Source: Aeromicrobium senzhongii (GTDB lineage: Bacteria > Actinomycetota > Actinomycetes > Propionibacteriales > Nocardioidaceae). From it: a stretch of DNA of 64,000 bases. The stretch covers positions 2,046,001 to 2,110,000 of the forward strand of contig NZ_CP060587.1 of assembly GCF_014334735.1 (NCBI RefSeq), in the 5' to 3' direction. The translations under genes were made by a program, and so were the position numbers. The notes beneath the pieces were generated by a model, which did no database searches, had not been told where the DNA came from, and was given only the letters and a program-made list of their open reading frames with translations. Positions 41,337-49,780 of the stretch are shown here, in pieces. Every line of letters starts with the position of its first letter. Position 1 is the stretch's first letter.

Positions 41337-41765
41337 CTACATGACGGGGAAGAGCTCCGGCTCGGGTCCGAAGCGGAATTGGCGGCCCGTGATCTCGGTG
41401 ACATCGATGACCACGATGTTGTACTTCATCGTCGGGACCCACGAGTGCAGGTCGTCCAGATCGAGCTGCTCGAGCTCCTCGCGGGACTCGATCTTGCGCG
41501 CCTTGCCCTTCAGCACGACGCTGGACGCGCCCGACGCCCCGACCTCGTCGACCTCGAAGGCGACGTGGTTGTCCAGCAGCACGCCCATCAGCTTGGTCCC
41601 CTCAGCGGTGCGGAAGACGATCTTGCGCCCGGCCAGCACGTAGTTCACCGGGAAGATCTCAGGCTGCTCGAGGATGCTCATGGCCAAGCGGCCGAAGGTG
41701 TGGTCGGCGACGAAGTCCCACGGCTCGTTGCCGGTCATGTCGGTGATCGCGCTGTCGATGTCCAT
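41337..41765 (-). CDS. Pyridoxamine 5'-phosphate oxidase-fold (FMN-binding split barrel) protein
   Basis: A 142-aa small split-barrel protein ([50 protein letters not shown]). It belongs to the PPOX-class/F420- or FMN-binding group. Such proteins bind flavin-type cofactors, but the substrate is unknown. The minus-strand start ATG 41765 has CACAAT 6 nt upstream, which may be a weak -10 for a leaderless message. Divergent from the epimerase gene. Confidence 0.82.
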   Translation of the reverse strand: MDIDSAITDMTGNEPWDFVADHTFGRLAMSILEQPEIFPVNYVLAGRKIVFRTAEGTKLMGVLLDNHVAFEVDEVGASGASSVVLKGKARKIESREELEQLDLDDLHSWVPTMKYNIVVIDVTEITGRQFRFGPEPELFPVM

Positions 41766-41818
41766 AGGTCCATTGTGACCCGGAATGCGGTCCGTGCGAA
41801 GGGAACCGTCACCCGTAC

Positions 41819-41824
41819 TAGGCT
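41819..41824 (+). promoter_or_regulatory. -10 element (TAGGCT), leaderless epimerase gene
   Basis: TAGGCT is 7 nt before ATG 41832, with no Shine-Dalgarno. Confidence 0.5.
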
Positions 41825-41831
41825 GCCCGCC

Positions 41832-42278
41832 ATGACCAGCGACAGTCTCGTTCCGGGCCACCTGCTCACCGCCATCGACCATGTCGGCATCGCCGTCCCC
41901 GACCTCGACGACGCGATCGAGTTCTACTCGCGCGTCTTCGGTCTCGAATCGATCCACGAGGAGGTCAACGAGGAGCAGGGCGTCCGCGAGGCCATGCTGG
42001 CCGTGGGCGACTCGGGCTCGTGCATCCAGCTGCTGGCGCCGCTGAGCCCGGAGTCCACGATCGCCAAGTTCCTCGACCGCAACGGACCGGGCATCCAGCA
42101 GTTGGCGTACCGTGTGAGCGACATCGACGCGGTCTCCACCACCCTGCGCGACCGCGGTGTGCGCCTGCTGTACGACACCCCCAAGCGGGGCACGTCCGAC
42201 AGTCGCGTCAACTTCGTTCACCCGAAGGACGCCGGCGGCGTACTGGTCGAACTGGTGCAACCCGCCGCCTCGCACTGA
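41832..42278 (+). CDS. mce: Methylmalonyl-CoA/ethylmalonyl-CoA epimerase
   Basis: A 148-aa vicinal oxygen chelate protein. IDHVGIAVPDLDDAIEFYSRVFG carries the metal His, with Gln and His ligands plausible in IQLLAP and QQLAYRVSD, and the terminal Glu in VLVELVQP. It interconverts (2R)- and (2S)-epimers of methylmalonyl-CoA and, in pathway-bearing organisms, ethylmalonyl-CoA. Directly upstream of ccr on the same strand (99-bp gap). Leaderless start. Confidence 0.92.
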   Translation: MTSDSLVPGHLLTAIDHVGIAVPDLDDAIEFYSRVFGLESIHEEVNEEQGVREAMLAVGDSGSCIQLLAPLSPESTIAKFLDRNGPGIQQLAYRVSDIDAVSTTLRDRGVRLLYDTPKRGTSDSRVNFVHPKDAGGVLVELVQPAASH

Positions 42279-42377
42279 TCCGGGCTCGCGGACTCTCCGC
42301 GTCCCGCATGCGGGAAGTGTTTCCCGCCAGTAACCTCTCCGCAGACCATCTGGCCTCACCGACGCGAAGGACCCCCT

Positions 42378-43715
42378 GTGCAGCACATCCTCGACGCCAT
42401 CATGTCCGGCGACCGCTCCGCCGAGACCTACCAGAACCTCGAACTGCCCCAGACCTACCGGGGCGTGACCGTCCACAAGGACGAGGAGTCGATGTTCGAC
42501 GGGATCGCCACCCGGGACAAGGACCCCCGCAAGAGCCTGCACATCGACGACGTGCCGCTGCCCGAGCTCGCTCCGGGCGAGGCACTCGTCGCCGTCATGG
42601 CCAGCGCGATCAACTACAACACGGTCTGGACCTCGATCTTCGAGCCCGTCTCGACGTTCCGGTTCCTCGAGCGCTACGGCAAGCTCTCCGAGTACTCCAA
42701 GCGCCACGACCTGCCCTACCACGTGGTCGGCTCCGACCTCGCCGGCGTCGTGCTGCGCACCGGTCCGGGCGTCAACGCCTGGAAGGCCGGCCAGGAAGTC
42801 GTCGCGCACTGCCTGTCCGTCGAGCTCGAGAGCCCTGACGGCCACGACGACACGATGATGGACCCGCAGCAGCGCATCTGGGGCTTCGAGACCAACTTCG
42901 GCGGCCTCGCCGAGCTGGCCATCGTCAAGTCGAACCAGCTGATGCCCAAGCCGGCCCACCTGACGTGGGAGGAGGCCGCCTCCCCCGGTCTGGTCAACTC
43001 CACCGCCTACCGCCAGCTGGTCAGCAAGAACGGCGCCAACATGAAGCAGGGCGACGTCGTCCTGATCTGGGGCGCCTCGGGCGGCCTGGGCTCGTACGCC
43101 ACCCAGATGGCGCTCACCGGTGGCGCGATCCCCGTGTGTGTCGTCTCCAGCCCCGAGAAGGCCGAGATCGTGCGCTCGCTCGGCGCCGAGCACATCATCG
43201 ACCGCTCCGCCGAGGGCTACCGGTTCTGGAAGGACGAGAACACCCAGGACCCGAAGGAGTGGCAGCGCTTCGGCAAGAAGATCCGCGAGCTCACCGGCGG
43301 TGAGGACCCGGACATCGTGTTCGAGCACCCGGGCCGCGAGACGTTCGGCGCCAGCGTCTACGTCGCGCGCAAGGGCGGCACGATCATCACCTGCGCCTCG
43401 ACGTCGGGCTACATGCACCAGTACGACAACCGGTACCTGTGGATGAACCTGAAGAACATCAAGAGCTCGCACTTCGCGAACTACCGGGAGGCCTACGAGG
43501 CCAACCGCCTGATCGACAAGGGCCTCATCCACCCGACCGTCTCGAAGGTGTACTCGCTCGAGGACACCGGCCAGGCCGCCCTCGACGTGCACCACAACTT
43601 GCACCAGGGCAAGGTCGGCGTGCTCGCGCTGGCCCCGCAGGAGGGCCTGGGCGTCTCCGACGAGGAGAAGCGCGCCAAGCACCTGACGGAGATCAACCGC
43701 TTCCGCGGCATCTGA
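42378..43715 (+). CDS. ccr: Crotonyl-CoA carboxylase/reductase
   Basis: A 445-aa MDR-family enzyme of the normal Ccr length. ATRDKDPRKSLHIDDVPLPEL, INYNTVWTSIFEPVSTFRFLERYG and HVVGSDLAGVVLRTGPGVNAWK are typical, as are the NADPH motif WGASGGLGSYATQMAL and the FEHPGRETFGASVYVARKGG region lining the CO2 site. It converts crotonyl-CoA, CO2 and NADPH to (2S)-ethylmalonyl-CoA, the signature step of the pathway. The start is GTG 42378 with AAGGA about 9 nt upstream. The mutase partner is at 50067. Confidence 0.95.
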   Translation: MQHILDAIMSGDRSAETYQNLELPQTYRGVTVHKDEESMFDGIATRDKDPRKSLHIDDVPLPELAPGEALVAVMASAINYNTVWTSIFEPVSTFRFLERYGKLSEYSKRHDLPYHVVGSDLAGVVLRTGPGVNAWKAGQEVVAHCLSVELESPDGHDDTMMDPQQRIWGFETNFGGLAELAIVKSNQLMPKPAHLTWEEAASPGLVNSTAYRQLVSKNGANMKQGDVVLIWGASGGLGSYATQMALTGGAIPVCVVSSPEKAEIVRSLGAEHIIDRSAEGYRFWKDENTQDPKEWQRFGKKIRELTGGEDPDIVFEHPGRETFGASVYVARKGGTIITCASTSGYMHQYDNRYLWMNLKNIKSSHFANYREAYEANRLIDKGLIHPTVSKVYSLEDTGQAALDVHHNLHQGKVGVLALAPQEGLGVSDEEKRAKHLTEINRFRGI

Positions 43716-43726
43716 TCGGCCACCTG

Positions 43727-44773
43727 ATGACGCGAGTCCGCGGTGTGGACGCCGCCCGCGGACTCGCGCTCATCGGGATGGTCATCGCCCACCTCGACAC
43801 CCGGATCGACTTCGATCCGGGTGTCGTCGCGTCCTGGCGCCATGTCGGTGACGGCCGGGCGGCCGTCCTGTTCGTCGTGGTCGCCGGGTTCTCGCTGGCG
43901 CTGTCCACCGGCGGGACGACGCCGCACCGGGGGCGCCGGCTCAGCGACGACCGGCTGGCCATCCTCGTGCGGGCCGCCGTCCTGGCCGGTCTGGGCGCGT
44001 TCCTCACCGCCCTGGGCACGCCGGTCGCCGTCGTCTTGACCTCGTACGCCGCCTTCTTCGTCCTGGCGCTGCCCCTGCTGCGCAGCCGGCCGGTTCCCGT
44101 CATCGCCCTGGGCACGGCCCTAGTCGTGCTGGGTCCGCTGCTGGCGGCCTGGGCCACGCGGGACCTGCCCGAGCTGCGCATCGATCCGGCCGGTGCGCTG
44201 CTGGTGGGGTACCCCTATCCGGCCGTGCAGTGGACCGGGTACCTCCTGATCGGACTCGGACTCGGCCGCATCCGGATGCGGAACTCCGATCTCGCGACCC
44301 TGGCCCTCACGGGACTGGGCGTCGGCGTCGTCCTGCACGCCCTGGTGCTGGACCTCGGCGGTCGGCTCTCGCAGACCGATCCGGCCGGCGAGTCGCTCGT
44401 CGTGCAGGCGCTCATGTCGGAGCACCGGTCACAGAACCCGATCGAGGCCGCGTCCGCCCTGGCCATCGCCGTGGGGCTGCTGACGGCGCTGGTGCTGCTG
44501 GCCCCGCACGCCCGCGGACTGCTCTACCCGCTCGAGGCCGTCGGCCGGATGACCCTGACCCTGTACGTCGCGCACGTCGTCGCCTACGCGGTCGCGATCG
44601 AGATCGACCCGTCACTCGTGCGGGGTTCGGGACTCCTGGCCGTCGCGACCATCGTCGTCGCCCTGGCCTTCGCCGGCGCGTGGTTCCGCCGCTTCCGGCG
44701 TGGACCGCTCGAGCGCGCCCTGCACGAGATCGTCGTGCGCACGCAGGCGCCGGCCGAATCGCGGGCCGGCTGA
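43727..44773 (+). CDS. Multi-pass membrane protein, DUF418/DUF1624-like acyltransferase
   Basis: A 348-aa integral membrane protein with about ten helices. It opens with RVRGVDAARGLALIGMVIAHL, the motif shared by DUF1624/DUF418 and heparan-N-acetyltransferase-like proteins (RxxxxDxxRGLA). A basic C-terminal tail follows the last helix (FRRFRRGPLERALHEIVVR). Proteins of this type are thought to move acyl groups across the membrane; the acceptor is unknown. It begins 11 nt after the ccr stop but shows no functional link. Confidence 0.75.
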   Translation: MTRVRGVDAARGLALIGMVIAHLDTRIDFDPGVVASWRHVGDGRAAVLFVVVAGFSLALSTGGTTPHRGRRLSDDRLAILVRAAVLAGLGAFLTALGTPVAVVLTSYAAFFVLALPLLRSRPVPVIALGTALVVLGPLLAAWATRDLPELRIDPAGALLVGYPYPAVQWTGYLLIGLGLGRIRMRNSDLATLALTGLGVGVVLHALVLDLGGRLSQTDPAGESLVVQALMSEHRSQNPIEAASALAIAVGLLTALVLLAPHARGLLYPLEAVGRMTLTLYVAHVVAYAVAIEIDPSLVRGSGLLAVATIVVALAFAGAWFRRFRRGPLERALHEIVVRTQAPAESRAG

Positions 44774-44787
44774 CGCAGCCGCGGGGA

Positions 44788-45567
44788 TCAGCGGGGCTTG
44801 TCCTGGAAGACCGCGGTCGTGCGATCGGCGTAGGCCGACGAGTCGGCGCGCTCCATGGGCCCGTCCCACTCCTGCGGCAGCGGCACCTCGACGGCGGGGT
44901 TCAACCGGGTGACGACCTCGTCCAGGACGCGCTCGGTGTCCCCGACCCACAGGTGCTTGGCTCCCTCGACCGCGACGACCTCGGCCTGGGGCACGACCGC
45001 GAAGCGCTCCCGCGCCTCGACCGGTCGCAGGTAGTCGTCGAACTCGGGCACCAGGGCGATCAGCGGCCTGCCGTCCTCGGCCCAGGCCGCGAGGTGCTCG
45101 GGGCCGCTGAACCGCAGCGGCGGCGACAGCAGGATCGCTCCCACCACGTCGGGCTCCAGGCCGTACATGAGCGTCAGATCGGTCCCGAACGACCAGCCGA
45201 CGACCCACACGTTCGGCAGCTCGGCGAACTCGGCGTACTCGATGGCGGCGGCGACGTCGAAGCGCTCTCCCACCGCGTGGTCGAACGTCCCCTCGCTGCG
45301 GCCGCGCACGCTCTCGGTGCCCCGGGTGTTGATCCGCAGCACCGCGATGTCGGCCAGTGCCGGCAGGCGGTAGGCGGCCTTGCGGAACACGTGACTGTCC
45401 ATCATGCCACCGTGCGTGGGCAGGGGGTGCAGGCAGATCATCGTGGCGACCGGAGGCTTCTCGGCCGGCAGGGCCAGCTCCCCCACGAGCGTCAACCCGT
45501 CGGCGGTCGTGAGCTCGATGTCCTCACGCCGGGCGGGCAGGACCGATGAACCGGTGATCTTCTTCAC
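44788..45567 (-). CDS. Alpha/beta hydrolase
   Basis: A 259-aa serine hydrolase fold. Nucleophile elbow VGWSFGTD, oxyanion region CLHPLPTHGGMMDSHV, acid region FDDYLRPVEARE and catalytic His in GAKHLWVG. The general layout resembles small dienelactone-hydrolase/esterase-like proteins annotated as alpha/beta hydrolases. GTG 45567 is the start; CAAGAT 6 nt upstream could be a -10. Substrate unknown. Confidence 0.82.
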   Translation of the reverse strand: MKKITGSSVLPARREDIELTTADGLTLVGELALPAEKPPVATMICLHPLPTHGGMMDSHVFRKAAYRLPALADIAVLRINTRGTESVRGRSEGTFDHAVGERFDVAAAIEYAEFAELPNVWVVGWSFGTDLTLMYGLEPDVVGAILLSPPLRFSGPEHLAAWAEDGRPLIALVPEFDDYLRPVEARERFAVVPQAEVVAVEGAKHLWVGDTERVLDEVVTRLNPAVEVPLPQEWDGPMERADSSAYADRTTAVFQDKPR

Positions 45568-45595
45568 GAGGCCATCTTGCCCGAGGGCCTCCGGG

Positions 45596-45871
45596 TCACG
45601 AATGGCGCTTCCAGCAACCTTGGTGCCAGTGCCGGCGCTCGTTGAGTCCGTCGGTCTCCAGCAGGCTCGGCACCTCGGGCCACACGACGTAGTGGGGCGT
45701 GGCCGGGGGGATCATCTGGTGGCAGCCCGGGCACCGATAGGGCTTGCTCGAGGTGGTGCCGGTGATGAAGCGCTGCCAGAAGTCGCCGGCCCGGCGGTGG
45801 ACGAGCTCCTCGCGCTGCGCGGGTGGCTCGCGTCGAGCGGCTCTGGCAGCAGCAGCCTTACGACGCGACAT
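45596..45871 (-). CDS. Small zinc-binding-motif protein
   Basis: A 91-aa protein with a basic Ala/Arg-rich N-terminus (MSRRKAAAARAARREPP), then a probable zinc site: CPGCHQMIPPATPH and RRHWHQGCWKRH. It resembles conserved actinobacterial proteins sometimes labelled ATP/GTP-binding; I cannot assign a function. ATG 45871 lies 7 nt after TACGAT, suggesting a leaderless message. An in-frame ATG at 45898 would add nine residues. Both start codons lie in opposite arms of a perfect hairpin (45869-45899). Confidence 0.7.
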   Translation of the reverse strand: MSRRKAAAARAARREPPAQREELVHRRAGDFWQRFITGTTSSKPYRCPGCHQMIPPATPHYVVWPEVPSLLETDGLNERRHWHQGCWKRHS

Positions 45872-45899
45872 GGCCCCGATCGTACCGATCGGGGCCATG
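45869..45899. terminator. Perfect 14-bp stem-loop over the start of the zinc-protein gene
   Basis: CATGGCCCCGATCG pairs with CGATCGGGGCCATG around TAC. It is 21 nt past the dehydrogenase stop, so it should terminate or protect that transcript. It also contains the -10 and both candidate ATGs of the next gene. Read-through transcripts would hide the ATG in the stem, whereas a leaderless one would not. Confidence 0.7.
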
Positions 45900-45920
45900 T
45901 GCGCGGTGTGCGCGGGCGAC

Positions 45921-47111
45921 TCAGTAGGTGTGGAAGCCCGCCTTGGTCTTGCGACCGAGCCTGCCGTCGGCGACGACCTGCTCGAGCGACGCGGCCGGCT
46001 TCCAGCCCTCGTGGCCGAACGCGCCGTGCAGCGTCTGCTGGATCGCCAGCGACACGTCGTTGCCGACCACGTCGAGCAGCTCGAACGGCCCCATCGGGAG
46101 CTTGGTCTCCTTCATCGCCGTGTCGATCTGCTCCATCGACGCAGCGCCCGACTCCTGCAGCGTGATCGCGTCGTTGAGGTACGGGAAGAGCAGCGCGTTG
46201 ACGATGAAGCCCGCACGGTCGCCGCACGAGACCGGGTGCTTGCCGGTCGCGAGGCACAGGGCGCGGACGGTCTCGTCGACGTCGGGATCGGTGGCGTCGG
46301 TCGTGACGACCTCGACCAGCTTCATCACCGGCGCGGGGTTGAAGAAGTGCATGCCGATGACATCGGCCGGACGGCTCGTGACGTCGGCGCAGGCGCGGAT
46401 CGACAGCGACGAGGTCGTCGTGGCCAGGATCGCGCCGGGCTTGCAGATGCGGTCCAGGTCGCGGAACAGCTCGAGCTTGATGTCCAGGTCCTCGGCGATC
46501 GCCTCGACGACGAGGTCGACGTCGGCCAGCGCCTCACGCTCGGTGGCACCGGTCAGGCGGGCGAGGACGGCGTCCTTGCCGGCCTCGTCGAGCTTGCCCT
46601 TCGCGACGGCGCGATCGAGGTTCTTCGTGACGTAGGCGACGACACCGTCGAGCTTCTCCTGCGAGCGGCCGACGTAGACGACGTCGTAGCCGGCCTGGGC
46701 GAAGACCTGGGCGATGCCCGAGGCCATCGTGCCGGTGCCGACGACACCGACCGAGGCGACCGGGCGCTTGACCTGCGGGACGGCGGTGCCGTCCGCGCCC
46801 TCGCCGGTGAACGCGGTGCCCTGGTCCGCGACCTCGACCAAGGCCGGAGCGGGCTGGTGCAGCGGATCGCCGGTGCGGCCGAACTGCTCGGACAGGCCCT
46901 CGACGACCGTCTTGGCGCCGAGAGCATCGATCAGGGCCAAGGGACCGATCGGGTAGCCGCAGCCGAAACGCATGCCGGCGTCGATGTCGGCAGCGGTCGC
47001 GTAACCGTCGCCGAACATGGTCGCTGCGTGGTTGAGGTACGGGAAGAGCAGGGTGCGAGCGATCCGGCCACCCTCGTCATCGGCGTTGATGCGATCGACG
47101 ATCTCTGCCAT
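45921..47111 (-). CDS. 3-hydroxybutyryl-CoA dehydrogenase with an extra N-terminal 3HCDH-C domain
   Basis: A 396-aa protein. Residues about 120-285 are the NAD-binding 3HCDH domain (VGVVGTGTMASGIAQVFAQAGYDV; MHFFNPAPVMKLVEV with the catalytic His). About 290-396 is the usual C-terminal domain (NALLFPYLNDAITLQ...LGRKTKAGFHTY). Unusually, residues 1-115 are a second copy of the C-terminal domain (RTLLFPYLNHAATMFGDGY...PIGPLALIDALG), giving a C-N-C order. It reduces acetoacetyl-CoA to 3-hydroxybutyryl-CoA or the reverse. AAGGAG precedes ATG 47111. It fits between thiolase and crotonase in the C4 pathway. Confidence 0.88.
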   Translation of the reverse strand: MAEIVDRINADDEGGRIARTLLFPYLNHAATMFGDGYATAADIDAGMRFGCGYPIGPLALIDALGAKTVVEGLSEQFGRTGDPLHQPAPALVEVADQGTAFTGEGADGTAVPQVKRPVASVGVVGTGTMASGIAQVFAQAGYDVVYVGRSQEKLDGVVAYVTKNLDRAVAKGKLDEAGKDAVLARLTGATEREALADVDLVVEAIAEDLDIKLELFRDLDRICKPGAILATTTSSLSIRACADVTSRPADVIGMHFFNPAPVMKLVEVVTTDATDPDVDETVRALCLATGKHPVSCGDRAGFIVNALLFPYLNDAITLQESGAASMEQIDTAMKETKLPMGPFELLDVVGNDVSLAIQQTLHGAFGHEGWKPAASLEQVVADGRLGRKTKAGFHTY

Positions 47112-47207
47112 CAGAATCTCCTTGGAGGCTTGGCTCCCCGGTGCTGCTTCCCGGCGAGCGTTCGTGACAGGGTAGCGTGACACGACCGATGTTCTGATGG
47201 GAGTCCC

Positions 47208-47576
47208 ATGTCCTCACGTCTCGTTGCGACTGTCGCCGCGACAGCCCTCCTCGCGGCCCTGGCCGGATGCGCCAAGGACGAGCCCGCCACGCCTGCCGCG
47301 CCGACCACCCAGACGCCCAGCGCGACCGTTCCCTCGAACGATCCGCGGATGGATCTCGTGGGGTCGTGGCGTGCCGACGAGGCCAACTGGACGGTGCACT
47401 TCGCCGAGGACGGCACGTTCACCGAGGACTTCGAGGGCAACGTCGACTTCCGCCGCGGGAAGTACCGCGTCGAGGACGATCTGGTCTTCCTCGAGGGCGA
47501 CGACGGCGAGACGACCGAGGGCGAGATCTCGGGCGACACCATCAACTTCAAGCTCGGGATGCTCGAGCGCCTGTGA
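47208..47576 (+). CDS. Small lipoprotein, lipocalin-like, ahead of nucS
   Basis: A 122-aa lipoprotein. [21 protein letters not shown] gives a good lipobox (LAGC), followed by a Pro/Thr-rich spacer. The beta-rich domain reads [26 protein letters not shown] and resembles small lipocalin-like/DUF-type proteins (GSW...F..DGTF). GGGAG precedes ATG 47208. Its stop overlaps the nucS GTG by 4 nt, so a surface lipoprotein and a DNA-mismatch endonuclease are co-expressed. Function unknown. Confidence 0.8.
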   Translation: MSSRLVATVAATALLAALAGCAKDEPATPAAPTTQTPSATVPSNDPRMDLVGSWRADEANWTVHFAEDGTFTEDFEGNVDFRRGKYRVEDDLVFLEGDDGETTEGEISGDTINFKLGMLERL

Positions 47577-48250
47577 GGATCGTCGTCGCCCGCTGCCAGG
47601 TCGACTACGCCGGCCGGCTGACGGCCCACCTGCCGCTGGCCCTGCGCGTCATCATGGTCAAGTCCGACGGTTCGGTGCTGATCCACGCCGACGGCGGCTC
47701 GTACAAGCCGCTCAACTGGATGAGCCCGCCGTGCACGCTGCGTGAGGGCATCGCCGAGGACGGCGTGCCCGAGTGGACCGTCACGGCCAAGAAGACCGAC
47801 GACACGCTGCGGATCCGTCTCGAGGAGGTCCTGCACGACTCCGAGCACGAGCTCGGGATCGATCCGGGCCTGCAGAAGGACGGCGTCGAGAAGCACCTGC
47901 AGGAGCTCCTGGCCGAGCACACCGATGCCCTCGAGGACGGCATGGCGCTCGTCCGGCGCGAGTACATGACCGCGATCGGACCGGTGGACCTGCTGTGCCG
48001 CGACGCGGCCGGCGGCTCGGTGGCGGTCGAGATCAAGCGCCGTGGCGACATCGACGGCGTCGAGCAGCTGACCCGCTACCTCGAGCTGATGAACCGCGAC
48101 CCCAAGCTGCGGCCGGTCCGCGGCATCTTCGCCGCGCAGGAGATCAAGCCCCAGGCCCGCACGCTGGCCAAGGACCGCGGCATCGACTGCGTCATCGTCG
48201 ACTACGACGAGTTGCGCGGCCTCGACGACCCGAGCCTGCGCCTGTTCTGA
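47573..48250 (+). CDS. nucS: Mismatch-specific endonuclease NucS/EndoMS
   Basis: A 225-aa NucS. The N-terminal domain is [35 protein letters not shown] and [11 protein letters not shown]. The C-terminal RecB-like nuclease carries [37 protein letters not shown] and [14 protein letters not shown], including the PD-(D/E)xK set (GPVD, VEIK). It cuts both strands at mismatches and is the core of MutSL-independent repair in actinobacteria. GTG 47573 overlaps the lipoprotein stop (GTGA). Convergent with the next gene across 12 bp. Confidence 0.95.
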   Translation: MRIVVARCQVDYAGRLTAHLPLALRVIMVKSDGSVLIHADGGSYKPLNWMSPPCTLREGIAEDGVPEWTVTAKKTDDTLRIRLEEVLHDSEHELGIDPGLQKDGVEKHLQELLAEHTDALEDGMALVRREYMTAIGPVDLLCRDAAGGSVAVEIKRRGDIDGVEQLTRYLELMNRDPKLRPVRGIFAAQEIKPQARTLAKDRGIDCVIVDYDELRGLDDPSLRLF

Positions 48251-48262
48251 CCCCGCGGTCGC

Positions 48263-49201
48263 TCAGCGGCTGCAGATCCGCAGGTCGGCCCAGACCGCGC
48301 GATGGTCGGTGCCGTCGATGTCCTCGGTGCCCGAGCCCTTCACGCTCAGGCCACGCACCAGCACATGGTCGATGTCGGCGAAGGGCGGGTAGGCACGATC
48401 CAGTGGCCAGGTCGACGTGGGCCACCAGCCGGCCGTGTCGTACATCCCGCGCTTGGCGTCGCGGAACGGCGCATGGGCGGACGAGGCGTTGAAGTCCCCC
48501 GCCATGACGAGCGGGCGGCCCCGGTTGGCCCGCTGCCACTGCCCCAGCTCCATCAGGCCCGTGCGCCAGTCCTGCAGCCAGTCATCGACCGGCGGCTTCG
48601 GATGGACGCCCCGCACGAGCACCGGGGTGCCGCCGACGTCGACCGACATCGCCGGCTGCTGGAAGATCTCGGCCTCGCCGGCGGGCACGTCGACCCGGGT
48701 CGCGGGGTACCGCGAGAGGATCACGGTCCCCTCGGTGTCGCGGCTCTCGGGGGTCTGGCCGCTGCGGTGGGTGAACCGCCGGCCCGCTTCGGTCGCCGCC
48801 AGCTTCGCGATCATCGGCTCCGTGGCCTCCGGCATCACCAGGACGTCGATGTCGTGCCGCTGGACGGCCGCGGCGAGCTGGGCGACGTCGGCATCGCCGT
48901 AGTACGCGTTGAGGGCCATCACGGCCAGGCGGCCGTCACCGGCATCGCAGTCCGGGCGGTTGCTGACGTTGACGATGGTCACGAGGGCGACCGCGATCGC
49001 CACGAGGTTCGTGCCGCAGGCGAACCATGCCCGCGTCACGAGGCTCGCGACGATCCCCACGACCGCAGCCGCGATCCAGACCTTGCCGAGCGCCTGGACG
49101 GCGGGGAGCCAGGACGGCTCGACCCGATCCACCCACGGCGTCGCCGCGAGGACCAGCAGGGCCACCGCGACGACGGCCAGGAGCAGCCGGACGACCCTCA
49201 C
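48263..49201 (-). CDS. Membrane-anchored endonuclease/exonuclease/phosphatase-family protein
   Basis: A 312-aa protein. Three N-terminal helices (VRLLLAVVAVALLVLAATPWV; VWIAAAVVGIVASLVTRAW; LVAIAVALVTIVNV) are followed by an EEP domain: VMALNAYYGDADVAQLAAAV, VLVMPEAT, GDFNASSAHAPF and GTDHRAVWADL. The domain probably faces outside. Substrates could be nucleic acid, lipid or phosphoester. GTG start; it follows the ferritin gene by 3 nt, so the pair is co-transcribed. Confidence 0.83.
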   Translation of the reverse strand: MRVVRLLLAVVAVALLVLAATPWVDRVEPSWLPAVQALGKVWIAAAVVGIVASLVTRAWFACGTNLVAIAVALVTIVNVSNRPDCDAGDGRLAVMALNAYYGDADVAQLAAAVQRHDIDVLVMPEATEPMIAKLAATEAGRRFTHRSGQTPESRDTEGTVILSRYPATRVDVPAGEAEIFQQPAMSVDVGGTPVLVRGVHPKPPVDDWLQDWRTGLMELGQWQRANRGRPLVMAGDFNASSAHAPFRDAKRGMYDTAGWWPTSTWPLDRAYPPFADIDHVLVRGLSVKGSGTEDIDGTDHRAVWADLRICSR

Positions 49202-49204
49202 GCG

Positions 49205-49729
49205 TCAGGCGCCCGCGATCGGCGGCGCGGTGGGGTCGGAGGCCTCACCGGTCTCCTCGCGCGCGATCCAGTCCTCGATGCGCTCGTAGTCGTGCTTGGA
49301 ACGGGTGACCACGGCCAGCAGGTCGCTCATCTTGGCGACCTCCTCGACCTGCTCCTTGATGAACCACTGCATGAACTGGTCGGAGGCGAAGTCGTTGTCG
49401 TCCCGGGCGATCCGCGTGAGCTCGTTGATCTGGCTCGTGACGCGCTTCTCCTGGTCCAGGGCGACCTGGACCGGCTCGACGACGTCCGCGAAGTCCATCC
49501 GCGGGGCGGCGAGCGCGGGAATGACGATCGGCTGGTCCTGATCGAGCAGGTACTGAATCATCATCATCGCGTGATCGCGCTCCTCGACGGCCTGGGCGTA
49601 GAACAGCGCAGCCATCTGCGGCATCGTCAGCGCGTCGTAGTAGGTCGCGATGCCCACGTACTGCTGGTGCGCACTGAACTCGTGCCCGATCTGGTCCTGC
49701 AGGGCCCTGACGAACTGCTCGGAAGCCAT
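49205..49729 (-). CDS. Ferritin
   Basis: A 174-aa non-haem ferritin-like four-helix protein. Ferroxidase-site residues lie in HEFSAHQQYVGIATYYD and QAVEERDHAMMMIQYLLD, with QVEEVAKMSDLL in the C-terminal helix. It stores iron in the cytoplasm. AGGAG lies 5 nt before ATG 49729. An IdeR-type box 14-33 bp upstream suggests iron-dependent control like that of mycobacterial bfrB. It leads a two-gene unit with the EEP-family protein. Confidence 0.9.
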   Translation of the reverse strand: MASEQFVRALQDQIGHEFSAHQQYVGIATYYDALTMPQMAALFYAQAVEERDHAMMMIQYLLDQDQPIVIPALAAPRMDFADVVEPVQVALDQEKRVTSQINELTRIARDDNDFASDQFMQWFIKEQVEEVAKMSDLLAVVTRSKHDYERIEDWIAREETGEASDPTAPPIAGA

Positions 49730-49743
49730 GTTCACTCCTTCGG

Positions 49744-49762
49744 CTAGGACAGCCTAACCTCG
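49744..49762. promoter_or_regulatory. IdeR/DtxR-like iron box upstream of ferritin
   Basis: On the minus strand CGAGGTTAGGCTGTCCTAG matches the consensus TTAGGTTAGGCTAACCTAA at 14 of 19 positions, including the AGGTTAGGCT core. It sits between ferritin and the divergent 49781 gene, so it could affect both. Confidence 0.6.
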
Positions 49763-49780
49763 CGCTGTACCGTGGTTGTC

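Noticed and set aside
45896-45930. + strand ORF starting at ATG 45897 within the hairpin
   Set aside because: It runs antisense through the dehydrogenase gene and shows only reverse-codon composition.
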